A stretch of DNA of 64,000 nt from Chenggangzhangella methanolivorans (GTDB taxonomy: Bacteria > Pseudomonadota > Alphaproteobacteria > Rhizobiales > Methylopilaceae). Below the pieces are notes generated by a model, which saw only the letters and a list, made by a program, of their open reading frames with translations, was not told the origin of the DNA and searched no databases. A program made the translations under genes and the position numbers. This document shows positions 17,055-25,638 of this stretch, piece by piece. The DNA lies in NCBI RefSeq assembly GCF_019797865.1, contig NZ_CP081869.1, positions 4,974,501 through 5,038,500 on the forward strand. Reading direction: 5' to 3'. How positions within the stretch are numbered: the first letter of the stretch is position 1; each line of letters begins with the position of its first letter.

Positions 17055-18230
17055 TCAGAACGCCTTGCGTCGGTTTTCGATGCCGCGGTAAACAGTCTCG
17101 ATCCGCGACGACATCTCATCGAGCGAAAACTCGCCGCCGACATGGGCGCGGCGGGCCTCGGCGGCGTTGCGGGCGGCGTCCGGATCGGCGCGCAGCCGCG
17201 CCATTGCGGCCGCAAGCGCCGCAGGGTCGGCGGCCGGAACGAGCTCGTCGGAATGGGGTCCGAAGATCTCCGGGATGCCGCCGACATTGGTCGCGACCAT
17301 CGGGACGCCCGCCGCGACGGCCTCGAGAACGACGTAGGGCATCGATTCCGCGCGCGACGGCACGACGATGGCCCGGCCAAGCGGAAAGGCGTCGCGGGCC
17401 GGCGTCGGCGGCACGAAGCGGACGTGATCGGCGATCTCCGCCTCGGCCGCGAAAGCGCGGTAGCGCGCCTCGTCCGGCCCGTCGCCGACGACGACCGCGG
17501 TGGCCGGCGTCCCGCCGTCATGGAGCCGCTTCATGGCTTCGAGGAAGACGTCGACGCCTTTGAGGTCGCGCAGCATCCCGAGATAGAGAAAATCGGCGGC
17601 GTCGGGGCGGGGCTGGACCGGCTCGAACTCTTCCGCGGTCAGCCCGTTGCGCACCACCACCGCGCCGCAGGCGGGGCGTCCGACCTTCTCTTCGTAGACC
17701 CGCGCCTCGTAGCCGCTCACATGGATAAGCGAATCGGTGACCCGTTCGAGCGCCCGCTCGACGGTGAAGTAGAGCCGCCCCTCGCGCGACTTGCGGTCGT
17801 AATGGAGGCTGCCGCCATGGGGGGCGTAAAAGCGCGCCAAGGGCTGGCTGCGCCCGAGCCAGGCGCCGACGACGCGGCCGAACACGCCGCCCTTCGCGCC
17901 ATGGGCGTGGACGACATGGGCCCGAGCGGCCCGAGCGCCCGGCGGACCTTGGCGAGCGGCGAGATCCGACGGCGCGACGTCGCGCGCGATCGGGAGCCGC
18001 ACGACGCCGAGCGCGAGTGACGCGCCGAGCCGCGCGATGCGTTCGTCTTCGAAGGCTCCGCCCGTCAGGCTGTCGCAGACGAGGCCGACGCTGTGGCCGG
18101 CGGCCGCCTGCGCGGTGGCGAGGTCGGCGATGTGCCGGAAGATGCCGCCGACGGGCGACCGCACGACATGGACGATACGCAGGGCGTCGTCGGTCGGGCT
18201 GGTCTGCTCTGTCGCGGTCGGGTGGGACAT
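17055..18230 (-). CDS. Glycosyltransferase family 4-like protein of the polysaccharide cluster
   Basis: This is a GT-B glycosyltransferase of about 390 residues. It has the N-terminal acceptor domain (RIVHVVRSPVGGIFRHIADL, then YAPHGGSLHYDR) and a C-terminal nucleotide-sugar domain. The C-terminal domain shows YLGMLRDLKGVDVFLEAM, the ESMPYVVLEAVAAGVPMVAT segment with the donor-binding E-x7-E-like motif, and GGIPEIFG. I prefer the ATG at 18230 (MSHPTATEQT) to a start 25 codons upstream. Between 17918 and 17965 the protein reads RQGPPGARAARAH. Shifting one frame there instead gives a natural LAKVRRALGPLG, which points to two compensating indels. It probably extends the lipid-linked saccharide begun by the neighbouring sugar transferase. 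Confidence 0.88.
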   Translation of the reverse strand: MSHPTATEQTSPTDDALRIVHVVRSPVGGIFRHIADLATAQAAAGHSVGLVCDSLTGGAFEDERIARLGASLALGVVRLPIARDVAPSDLAARQGPPGARAARAHVVHAHGAKGGVFGRVVGAWLGRSQPLARFYAPHGGSLHYDRKSREGRLYFTVERALERVTDSLIHVSGYEARVYEEKVGRPACGAVVVRNGLTAEEFEPVQPRPDAADFLYLGMLRDLKGVDVFLEAMKRLHDGGTPATAVVVGDGPDEARYRAFAAEAEIADHVRFVPPTPARDAFPLGRAIVVPSRAESMPYVVLEAVAAGVPMVATNVGGIPEIFGPHSDELVPAADPAALAAAMARLRADPDAARNAAEARRAHVGGEFSLDEMSSRIETVYRGIENRRKAF

Positions 18231-18380
18231 GTCGGCTTCGCGCGCGGCCGGACGCATGCCTGAGGGCTGCGGCCAGCGAGGTTCTGCCCTCAGGGTAGCG
18301 CTCAAAGCCTTAAGCCCACGTCTTCAAAGGCGGCGGTCGGCGGGATGCGACACGTTTTCCGTGTCAGGAAGAGACGCTGC

Positions 18381-18941
18381 TCAGAACCAGCGCTCCTGAA
18401 CCGTGATCGTGTCGCCCGGCCGGATCGGGTAGGTGAGGGGCACCTCGGCCTTGAACACGCGGTCGCCGTTGCGGCGGGTCAGCTCGACCCGGTCCTTCTC
18501 GGCGCGCGGGCTGAAGCCGTTGGCGATCGCGACGGCGCTCTGGGCGGTCATGCCGGCGACATACGGATACTGCCCGGCCTGCGTGACCTCGCCGAGAATG
18601 AAAAACGGCCGGTAGGACTCGATCTCGACCGAGACGTTGGGGTCGCGCAGGAAGCCGGCCTTGAGCTTGGCCTCGATGCCTGCGCGGACCTGGTCGGAGG
18701 TCTTGCCGTCGACCTTCATGCGCCCGACCAGCGGCATCGCGATCGCGCCGTCCGGTTCGATCGCATAGGTGTTCGAGAGGTTCTGCTGGCCGAAGACGTT
18801 GACCCGCAGGCGATCGCCGGAGGCGAGCATGTAGGGCTCGTTGAACTCCGCCGCGAGCGGCGGGGGCACGGCCTTCGGCGCGGCGCAGCCGCCCAGACCG
18901 GCGGCGAGGATCAGCCCGATGGTGACGCTGCGCGGCCGCAT
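18381..18941 (-). CDS. Polysaccharide export lipoprotein (OPX/Wza-type, short form)
   Basis: This 186-residue protein has a lipoprotein signal with the acylated Cys at position 19 (LAAGLGGCAAP). The Poly_export domain follows, with YMLASGDRLRVNVFGQQNLS and AIEPDGAIAMPLVGRMKVDG. A SLBB-type segment (FFILGEVTQAGQYPYVAGMT) comes next, and the protein ends TVQERWF. It would form the outer-membrane export channel, or part of it, for the polysaccharide made by this cluster. It is divergent from the Wzz-like gene, and the two share a 123-base intergenic region. The classic Wza C-terminal transmembrane helix is absent, as in short ExoF-like exporters. Confidence 0.9.
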   Translation of the reverse strand: MRPRSVTIGLILAAGLGGCAAPKAVPPPLAAEFNEPYMLASGDRLRVNVFGQQNLSNTYAIEPDGAIAMPLVGRMKVDGKTSDQVRAGIEAKLKAGFLRDPNVSVEIESYRPFFILGEVTQAGQYPYVAGMTAQSAVAIANGFSPRAEKDRVELTRRNGDRVFKAEVPLTYPIRPGDTITVQERWF

Positions 18942-19064
18942 GAAGATGACCCCCGAATGGCGACAAGGTTTATTGTTCGTTACGCCAACAGGGTTAACGA
19001 TCGGTTGCCGCGCCGACTTCGAGCCTCAAGACGATTAACCGTGCGGCAACCATGACATGGTGAA

Positions 19065-21467
19065 GTGAGCGTTGACGAAACCCGCGAGCGCGCGGACTTC
19101 GAGGTGCTCGGCATGGCCGAAACAAGCGTTGAAGGCAGGATTGGCGAACGCTCCGACGGGGGCGAGGTCGACCTGCGCGCGCTTGGGCGCGGCATCTGGC
19201 GGCGGCGGATGGCGATCATCCTCCCGACGCTGCTCGCCGCGGCCGCTGCGGTGGCGTTCGTCCAGCTCTCCTCGCCCTACTACCGTTCGAACGCGCTGAT
19301 TCTCATCGAGAACCGCGAAATCGCCGCGCCGCGCTCGGCGACCGACCGCGAGTCGCTTCCCGACGAACAGGCGGTGGCGAGCCAGGTCCAGCTGATGCAG
19401 TCGCGCGACCTCGCGCGCCAGGTGGTCAAGTCGCTCGACCTCGCGGCCAATCCCGAATTCGCCGCCGACCGTCCGGGCCTTGTGGGCGGGCTGATGCGCG
19501 CGCTCGGCCTCGGCGGCGCCGAAAGCGCGCAGCCCTTCAACGAGAAGGTCGTGGACAACGTCGTCCAGGATCTCACCGTCTACCCGGTCACGGGCTCGCG
19601 CGTGGTCGGGGTCGAGTTCACCGCCAAGAACCCGGACGTCGCGGCGCGGGTCGTCAACGGTTTCGCGGACGCCTATCTCGACATCCAGCGCGACGCCAAG
19701 CGCGCCACGAACCGGCAGACGAGCCAGTATCTCGCCGACGAGATCGAGACGCTGCGCGCCAAGGTCGGCGAGGCCGAGGAGCGCGTCGAGCAGTTCCGCG
19801 CCAAGGCGGGCCTCCTGGTCGGCACCAACAACACCACCGTCGCGGCTCAGCAGCTCGGCGACACGACCGTTCAGCTTTCGGCGAGCCGCTCCCAGCAGAA
19901 CGACGCGCAGGCCAAGGCCGACAACATCCGCGCGACGCTTCGGCAGGGCCGCCCGGCCGAGGCGCTCGACATCGCCAATTCCGAGCTCATCCGCTCGCTT
20001 GCGCAGGAACGCTCGCGACTCGCCGCCCAGATCGCGAGCGAGGGCCGCACGCTGCTGCCGCAGCATCCGCGCATGCGCGAGCTGTCGGCGCAGCTGAACG
20101 GCCTCGACGGCCAGATCCGTTCCGAAGCCGAGAAGCTCGCCCGCGCCTTCGAGAACGACGCCAAGACCGCCGGCGCGCGGGTCGCGGCGCTGACGAAGCA
20201 GCTCGAAAGCATGAAGGGCGACGCCGCGAGCGCCAACAATCAGGACGTCCAGCTGCGCGCGATGGAGCGCGACGCCCGCTCGCAGCGCGAGCTGCTCGAG
20301 CAGATGCTGAACCGCTATCGCGAAACGAGCGCGCGCGAGAACCCCGAAGGCCTCCTCGCCGACGCCCGCGTGATCTCGCGCGGCGCTGCGGCGGCCGAGC
20401 CCTATTTCCCGAAGAAGGGCCCGACCGTCCTTCTCGCGACGATCGGCGCCTTCGTGCTGGCGCTGTTCGCGGCCGCCGCCGCCGAGCTGTTCTCGACGCC
20501 GGTTCGCCGTCCCGAAAGCGGCGACGCCACGCCGCCGCCGGCCGTCGGCGAGACGACGACGGCGTTCGGGCGGTTGCGCGGGCCGATCTCCAAGCCCGCC
20601 GCCGAAAAGCCCGCGGCCAAGCCCGCGCCGACCACGGCGCGACAGCCCGACCTGACCGCGATGTCGGCGCCGCGCCCCGCAAGGGAGCCGGCGCACGAAT
20701 CGCCCGCGGTCGCGCAGACGCCTGCCGCCGAACCCGCGCCTGTCGTCTCCGAGACCGCGAAGCCCCAGGCCGCCAGACCGCAGCCGGTCAAGCCCCAGCC
20801 CGTCAAATCTCAGCCTTCGAAGCCCCAGCCCGTCGCGCCGCAGCCGGCGATGGCGGAGGCCGCGGCGATCGAGGTCGCGGACGCCAGCCTCGTCGCGGCG
20901 CTTGCGCGCCAGCTCGCCTCGGCGCCTGCCGACAACGGCGCGCTCAGAATCCTTTCGGCAGGCGCGCGGCCGGGCCTCGACGTCTTCGGCGTCGCCTCGC
21001 GGATCGCCTCGACCGTGTCGGAGCAGGGCAGGCGCGTGGTGCTGATCGACGCCTCGGGCGGTTCGGAGTCCGACGGTTCGCCGGGATTGTCCGACCTGCT
21101 GCTCGGCGACGCGACCTTCGCGCAGGCGATCCACCGCACCGACGGATCGCGCGTCCATCTCGTGCCGCAGGGCTCGGACGCCTTCACGCGCCTCGACGCC
21201 CACGCGACCGCGCGGCTCAACATCGTGCTCGACGCGCTCGCCCTCACCTACGACTTCGTCATGGTGGCGGCGCCCGGCGGTCTCGGCGGCGCGGACGCCT
21301 TCGCGCCGTTCTGCGGCGCCGCCGTGCTGCTGTCGGACAAGAGCGCGGCGGACGCCACGACCGTCGAGGCGCATGAGCGCCTCAAGCGGACGGGCATCGA
21401 CGACGTCGTGGTGCTTCTGGTGCCCAACGACGACGACCGCCCGCGGGGCCGCTGGCTCGCGGCCTGA
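19065..21467 (+). CDS. Polysaccharide co-polymerase: Wzz/GumC domain fused to a degenerate ATPase-like domain
   Basis: This 800-residue inner-membrane protein governs polysaccharide chain length and export. The Wzz domain starts near residue 45 (LRALGRGIWRRRMAIILP, helix, then SPYYRSNALILIENREI). A long periplasmic coiled coil and the GNVR-like region (RELLEQMLNRYRETSARE) follow. A second membrane helix lies near residue 455. A Pro/Lys/Gln-rich linker with repeated KPQPV units leads to a C-terminal MinD/BY-kinase-like domain. In that domain Walker A is replaced by SAGARPGLDVFGV, without the usual Gly-Lys-Ser/Thr. The second Walker strand is VVLIDASGG, and no tyrosine cluster ends the protein. 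Kinase activity is therefore doubtful. Both GTG 19065 and ATG 19113 are possible starts. Confidence 0.88.
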   Translation: MSVDETRERADFEVLGMAETSVEGRIGERSDGGEVDLRALGRGIWRRRMAIILPTLLAAAAAVAFVQLSSPYYRSNALILIENREIAAPRSATDRESLPDEQAVASQVQLMQSRDLARQVVKSLDLAANPEFAADRPGLVGGLMRALGLGGAESAQPFNEKVVDNVVQDLTVYPVTGSRVVGVEFTAKNPDVAARVVNGFADAYLDIQRDAKRATNRQTSQYLADEIETLRAKVGEAEERVEQFRAKAGLLVGTNNTTVAAQQLGDTTVQLSASRSQQNDAQAKADNIRATLRQGRPAEALDIANSELIRSLAQERSRLAAQIASEGRTLLPQHPRMRELSAQLNGLDGQIRSEAEKLARAFENDAKTAGARVAALTKQLESMKGDAASANNQDVQLRAMERDARSQRELLEQMLNRYRETSARENPEGLLADARVISRGAAAAEPYFPKKGPTVLLATIGAFVLALFAAAAAELFSTPVRRPESGDATPPPAVGETTTAFGRLRGPISKPAAEKPAAKPAPTTARQPDLTAMSAPRPAREPAHESPAVAQTPAAEPAPVVSETAKPQAARPQPVKPQPVKSQPSKPQPVAPQPAMAEAAAIEVADASLVAALARQLASAPADNGALRILSAGARPGLDVFGVASRIASTVSEQGRRVVLIDASGGSESDGSPGLSDLLLGDATFAQAIHRTDGSRVHLVPQGSDAFTRLDAHATARLNIVLDALALTYDFVMVAAPGGLGGADAFAPFCGAAVLLSDKSAADATTVEAHERLKRTGIDDVVVLLVPNDDDRPRGRWLAA

Positions 21468-21500
21468 CCGGTCTTGGAAAACCGGTCGTAAGACGGATCC

Positions 21501-22820
21501 TTAGTCGGCTGCCGGGCCGGCGACTTCGGGCCTGTGGCCCGCGCGGGCCTTTCGGAGCTTGCCGATGAGGCCGTAAGCCCAGGGCGTCGCCTTGATCCTG
21601 GCTTTGAGCGCCGCGGCGGCTGCGGCGGCGCCTGCGACCGCCCGGCCCTTAGCGGTCACGCCGAAGATCGAATCGAACAGCGGCTCCGGATCGGGGCAGT
21701 ACATCTTCTTGTAGGTCGCGGCCCCGACGCCGAGGTCGAAGCTCGACAGGCCGCGGCGGATCTGCTCCTCGACGACGAAGTTCATCAGCATCTCGCCGGG
21801 GCTGTATTTGGCGTGCTCGCTGCTGGTGATCGAGATGAACATGCCGCAATAGCGCGAGCCGTCGGCGACGCCGCCATGCACGGCCACGACCTCGTCGTCC
21901 ATGTCGAAGCCGTAGAGGTCGATGGTCGCCGCTTCGCCCGTGAGACCGGCGGCCTGCGCCAGGAACTCGTAGACGCCGGGGCGCTCGAACACGTTGTCGA
22001 CGCCGCGCGCGGCGAACTGCTCCGCCTTCTGCCGGAAATAGGCGTCGAGCAGGCGACGGCGCTGCTCAGGGGTCTCGGCGCGGTAGAGCTTCGGCGCTCC
22101 GCGCTCTTCGAACCGGCGCATCTTGCGGCGCTGGTTGGAGCGGGACTTCGCCGAAACATAGAGGCGCAGATGCTCCTCGAGGCTGGGCGCCAGCGGCCCG
22201 CAATAGGCGTCGTCAGCGGAGGGCTGGCTCGGCAGCGAGGCGAGCGGATTGGGGGTTCCCATCCACAGCCGCGGCTGGTTGACGAGGTGATAGGCGTCGA
22301 CGCCGGCCTCGCGCGCCGTCTCGACGAGCAGCCGCTCGGCCTCGCCGCCCGCGAAGGCGTCGAGCCGGTCGCGGCGGATCACCGCCAGATTGTAGTTGAC
22401 GTGGCTGCCGCCGATGAAGCGCGCGGTGGCCACGCCGAAACGGCGCCGGACGCACAGCGGCAGCAAAGCGACGGGCTCGCCGCGCTCGTCGCGGGCGATC
22501 GCGATCAGGGGCGAGGCGCCTTCCGCCGCGCCGGCGTGGCGCGCCCAGGCGGCCATGAAGTCCGGGTTCTGATAGGGTCCCGCGAGGGCGTCCCCGAGCA
22601 GGCGCGACCAGTCGGCCGCAGCCGAGGCGACGTCGCGGTGGATCTCGACGCTGGTGAAAGCGCGCGCGCCGTCGCCGCCGGTCGCGACCGACGCCGAGGC
22701 GGCTTTGCCGGCCGGAGCTTCGGTTCGCTGAGCGCCGCCGAGGCTCTGGCGCGCCGCGGATGCGGACGTCGCCGTCCGCATCGAGCGGTCCTGCGCCTGC
22801 GACAGCATCGCGCCCGTCAT
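21501..22820 (-). CDS. CelD/BcsL-like GNAT-fold acyltransferase
   Basis: This 439-residue protein has a disordered Ala/Ser-rich N-terminus (to about residue 50) followed by the two-lobed acetyltransferase fold of the 'cellulose biosynthesis protein CelD' type (Acetyltransf_6). Landmarks are PYQNPDFMAAWARHAGA, PVALLPLCVRRRFGVATARF, GGSHVNYNLAVI, YSPGEMLMNFVVEEQIRRGL and FDLGVGAATYKKMYCP. Such proteins acylate sugars or peptides at the inner face of the membrane, but the substrate here is unknown. The ATG at 22820 overlaps the stop of the upstream vWA protein by 4 bases, so the two are translationally coupled. Confidence 0.85.
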   Translation of the reverse strand: MTGAMLSQAQDRSMRTATSASAARQSLGGAQRTEAPAGKAASASVATGGDGARAFTSVEIHRDVASAAADWSRLLGDALAGPYQNPDFMAAWARHAGAAEGASPLIAIARDERGEPVALLPLCVRRRFGVATARFIGGSHVNYNLAVIRRDRLDAFAGGEAERLLVETAREAGVDAYHLVNQPRLWMGTPNPLASLPSQPSADDAYCGPLAPSLEEHLRLYVSAKSRSNQRRKMRRFEERGAPKLYRAETPEQRRRLLDAYFRQKAEQFAARGVDNVFERPGVYEFLAQAAGLTGEAATIDLYGFDMDDEVVAVHGGVADGSRYCGMFISITSSEHAKYSPGEMLMNFVVEEQIRRGLSSFDLGVGAATYKKMYCPDPEPLFDSIFGVTAKGRAVAGAAAAAAALKARIKATPWAYGLIGKLRKARAGHRPEVAGPAAD

Positions 22821-24298
22821 TTGCTGACCCGGAGCTTCGACAGCGCGCCGCGGATCAGGTCGAAGGACTTGATCAGCTCGCTCGAGCTGCCGGCGTCGAA
22901 ATAGTAGCTGGTGTTGGTCGCGCAGGCCTGCAGCATCGACTTGGTCGAGGCGTCCGGATTGTCGTAGGCGATGGTCATCACGGTGATGTCGTTCGCCTTC
23001 ATGCTGTTGCAGACCTTCTTGAGCCGGTCGTCGAGCTCGCTCTCGGCCAACGAGCGCTTGGTTTCGCCCAGCCTTCCCTCGCTCAGATAACCGTAGGCGC
23101 TGTAGTATTTCGGCGTGAAGCTGTTCTCGCCGTCGGTCATGATGACCGCGACCTTGCTCATGTTCTTCGTGCCGTAGGCGAGCGGCTGCTTGTTGGCCAG
23201 CATGTCGCCGCCCCAGAAGCCGCGCCAGTTCGGCGACAGCATGCGCCAGCCCCACACCGCGCCGATGTTGATGAAGGTCGAGCCCTGGGCCGTCATGGCG
23301 TTGATGGCGGTGAGAAGCTTGGTCTTGTTGTTCGTCATCGGCGTCATCGCCTGCGGGCAGTAGGCCGCCGGGCCCTGCTGCTCGTCGACGCCGTAGCCCG
23401 TGTAGAAGACGTTGTAGTTGTTGCCGAGCCAGGTGGGCGTGATCCAGTCGTTGACCTGGGCCTCGGAATCCTTCGCCTTCACTTCCTTCTTGGTCGCGGT
23501 GTCCGGGCTGTAATAGGCCTTGAACAGGCTGTTGGCGTTAAGGAGCACAGGCGGATCATCGGTGACGTCGAGGCCGCCGGTGCGCTCCTCGAGGCAGCCG
23601 GTGTAATAGGTCGTGTAGCCCGTCTTCACGAGCGAGGTGGCCTGGACGTAGGTCGCCGGGAGGCTGAGGGCCGCGCCCGTCGTCAGGCTCGGCCCGATGC
23701 TGACCGCCTGGGAGAACGGCACGAGGCCGATGAAGACGTCGGTCGGGCTGTTGGTGAACAGGCCCTCGACCAGCGAACTCGCGCCGGACTTCAGCGACGG
23801 CATGCTGCCGCTCTGGCCCATCGAGCCGGTGTTGTCGAGCACCAGCACGAGTTCGAGGCCTGTCGAGGCGCGGGTGATCTCGGTTGAAGCTTTCACGGTC
23901 ACTTCGTTGGAACCGAAAAGCTTCATGAAGATCGTCGGCATTGTCGCGCTGGCTGCGAGCGTGATCGTCGACTTGTCAGCGCTTAGAGTCGCGGTCACGG
24001 TGTTGACGGTCGCGGCCGCGTAGTTGGCCTTGAAGTTCGCGTCGACGAACTTCCGCGCGTCGGCGGTGTAGTCGACCGTCGTCGTGCGCGCGCCGACCGC
24101 AAGCCCTGCGGCGTCGAGCGCGCTGACGAGGCGGGCTTTCACCACCATGGAGCGGCCGGTGTCGATCGCGATGCCGGTGCATCCGATCAGCATGAGAAGC
24201 ATGAGGCCCATGAGCGGGGCGACCGCGCCCTCTTCGGAACGGGCGGCCGGGCGAGCGAGGCGGACGATCCGCCTGATGGTGCGCGTGATCGTCAGCAT
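22817..24298 (-). CDS. TadG-like protein with von Willebrand factor A domain
   Basis: This 493-residue protein has a TadE/G-like N-terminal hydrophobic segment (GAVAPLMGLMLLMLIGCTGI, then AIDTGRSMVVKARLVSALDA) that anchors it in the membrane. The vWA domain begins at LELVLVLDNTGSMGQSG, where D-x-T-G-S forms a MIDAS-type metal site, and continues to VAVIMTDGENSF and ITVMTIAYDN. Several cysteines in the extracellular part could form disulfides. Proteins of this type are minor pilins or surface adhesins. It overlaps the upstream TadE-like gene by 7 bases and the downstream acyltransferase by 4, so at least four genes form one operon. No tad secretion ATPase or platform gene is in the window. Confidence 0.87.
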   Translation of the reverse strand: MLTITRTIRRIVRLARPAARSEEGAVAPLMGLMLLMLIGCTGIAIDTGRSMVVKARLVSALDAAGLAVGARTTTVDYTADARKFVDANFKANYAAATVNTVTATLSADKSTITLAASATMPTIFMKLFGSNEVTVKASTEITRASTGLELVLVLDNTGSMGQSGSMPSLKSGASSLVEGLFTNSPTDVFIGLVPFSQAVSIGPSLTTGAALSLPATYVQATSLVKTGYTTYYTGCLEERTGGLDVTDDPPVLLNANSLFKAYYSPDTATKKEVKAKDSEAQVNDWITPTWLGNNYNVFYTGYGVDEQQGPAAYCPQAMTPMTNNKTKLLTAINAMTAQGSTFINIGAVWGWRMLSPNWRGFWGGDMLANKQPLAYGTKNMSKVAVIMTDGENSFTPKYYSAYGYLSEGRLGETKRSLAESELDDRLKKVCNSMKANDITVMTIAYDNPDASTKSMLQACATNTSYYFDAGSSSELIKSFDLIRGALSKLRVSK

Positions 24299-24861
24299 GG
24301 CTTCGTCGTCAACGTGCCCAGACGCGGGCGATAGATCGAAGAGGTGTAGATCATGAAGCCGTTCTTGAAGAACGTCGAAAGAACCGGCGTGAAGCGGTAG
24401 TAGACTTCCGACACCATCAGGTTGTCGTTGGCGTCGGCGAGCAGCGCCGTGTTCACGGCGGCGGTGTTGCCCTCGACGCCGATCTTGCTGGTCCAGGCGG
24501 TGCCGGTGGTCGAGTAGCACTGCCACTTCACCTTGGGCGTCTTGTTGTCGAGATAGACCGAGGTGAGGATCGTGACGCCGTTCGTGCCGGAGGTGTAGTT
24601 CGGCATGCTCGAGCCGGTGACCATGAAGACCTGCCGCATGGCGGCGCTGGTGAGCTCGCGATACTGGGAGGTCACGTCCGCGACCGAAAAGCCGACCTTG
24701 TCGACGTTCGAGCGGATGCTCACGAAGCGGGCGACGTCGTAGCCGCCGAGCAGGAGCAGGCCGAGCACGGGCGCGAACAGCGCCGTCTCGAGCGCGGCGA
24801 GGCCCGTCTCGGACCGGCGGAAACGCGCGAGCTTGGCGCGGAGGAGGGCGAGGGGCGCCAT
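24292..24861 (-). CDS. TadE-like pilus/surface assembly protein 2
   Basis: This 189-residue protein has the TadE-type N-terminus: a basic start (MAPLALLRAKLARFRRSETG), then LAALETALFAPVLGLLLLGG, a pilin-like membrane helix with the conserved Glu at its start. The extracellular part is Thr/Ser/Asn-rich (SMPNYTSGTNGVTILTSVYL) and ends with a cysteine. It starts one base inside the stop of the first TadE gene and overlaps the vWA gene by 7 bases. A minor pseudopilin role is inferred from family architecture. Confidence 0.87.
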   Translation of the reverse strand: MAPLALLRAKLARFRRSETGLAALETALFAPVLGLLLLGGYDVARFVSIRSNVDKVGFSVADVTSQYRELTSAAMRQVFMVTGSSMPNYTSGTNGVTILTSVYLDNKTPKVKWQCYSTTGTAWTSKIGVEGNTAAVNTALLADANDNLMVSEVYYRFTPVLSTFFKNGFMIYTSSIYRPRLGTLTTKPC

Positions 24862-25433
24862 CAGAAGGGCTCGTTCTTGACGACGACGCGGGCCTGAAGC
24901 GGCACCACGTTGTTCTTGCCGATCAGCCGACCGATCATCGGGGTGAAGAGCGTCCAGTTGTAGGTCGCGGTGTAGAGGACGACCTGGCCCGAGGCGCCGT
25001 AGCCGCTCGAGCCGACATTGGTGTCGTAGGAGCCGTTGCCGTTGACGTCGACGAACGGCTCGCCGGCGTCGCGGACGCCGTTCTTGTTGGTGTCGGTGAA
25101 CGGCTCGGGCTTCATCGAGTCGTAGTCCGAATAGGCCGTGCTCGTGACGATGATCTTGTTGGGATCGAGGTAGGAGGACGCAGCCTTCTGGATCGCCTCG
25201 GCGATCTGCTTGTCCTGCTTCTTGTCCTTGGTCTCGTAGCCGGTCTTGCCGATGCGCGAGGCGACGAACGTGGCGTTGTCGAGCACCGCCTGGCCCGCCA
25301 TCATCAGCCCGAGCTCGACGATGCCCATGATCATCAGGGTGAGCACCGGCGCGATCAGCCCGAACTCCACCATCGTGACGCCGCGGGCGTCGCGGTTGAA
25401 GCGTGCGATCTTGCCGAAGCGGGCGGGCGTCAT
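24861..25433 (-). CDS. TadE-like protein 1 with EF-hand-like calcium loops
   Basis: This 190-residue protein is the first gene of the tadE-tadE-tadG-celD-like operon. After MTPARFGKIARFNRDARG comes the TadE helix with its conserved Glu (VTMVEFGLIAPVLTLMIMGI). In the extracellular part two Asp/Asn-rich loops occur in tandem, DTNKNGVRDAGE (114-125) and DVNGNGSYD (129-137), matching the DxNxNGxxD calcium-binding pattern. It ends VVVKNEPF. It is divergent from the polysaccharide deacetylase gene. Calcium-stabilised surface assembly is an inference. Confidence 0.88.
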   Translation of the reverse strand: MTPARFGKIARFNRDARGVTMVEFGLIAPVLTLMIMGIVELGLMMAGQAVLDNATFVASRIGKTGYETKDKKQDKQIAEAIQKAASSYLDPNKIIVTSTAYSDYDSMKPEPFTDTNKNGVRDAGEPFVDVNGNGSYDTNVGSSGYGASGQVVLYTATYNWTLFTPMIGRLIGKNNVVPLQARVVVKNEPF

Positions 25434-25638
25434 CTGTGGCTTTCGCGCTCGAGGCAGTTGTCTCGAACGACGGTCTTAGCCCTCAAAGTTCTACAATCGA
25501 TGAAGCCATACGAGTAAAAGTCGAGCAAAGTTTTAATGAAGCGACGACAACCGTCAGTTTCAGGCCGGTTTGGAGAAGTTTCGTTTACCTTGTCGAGCGA
25601 AGTTCTCGTGCGAAGACGCCTGCCGAGGTGCTGAGGTA

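Noticed and set aside
15560..17563. A 667-codon open frame on the plus strand
   Set aside because: It lies opposite the sugar-transferase and glycosyltransferase genes, and the Asp/Arg/Val pattern has no domain.
19035..21374. A 779-codon open frame on the minus strand
   Set aside because: It lies opposite the Wzz-type co-polymerase gene and is dominated by Arg/Gly/Val runs. This is a shadow of high-GC codon use, and the plus-strand protein has clear domains.
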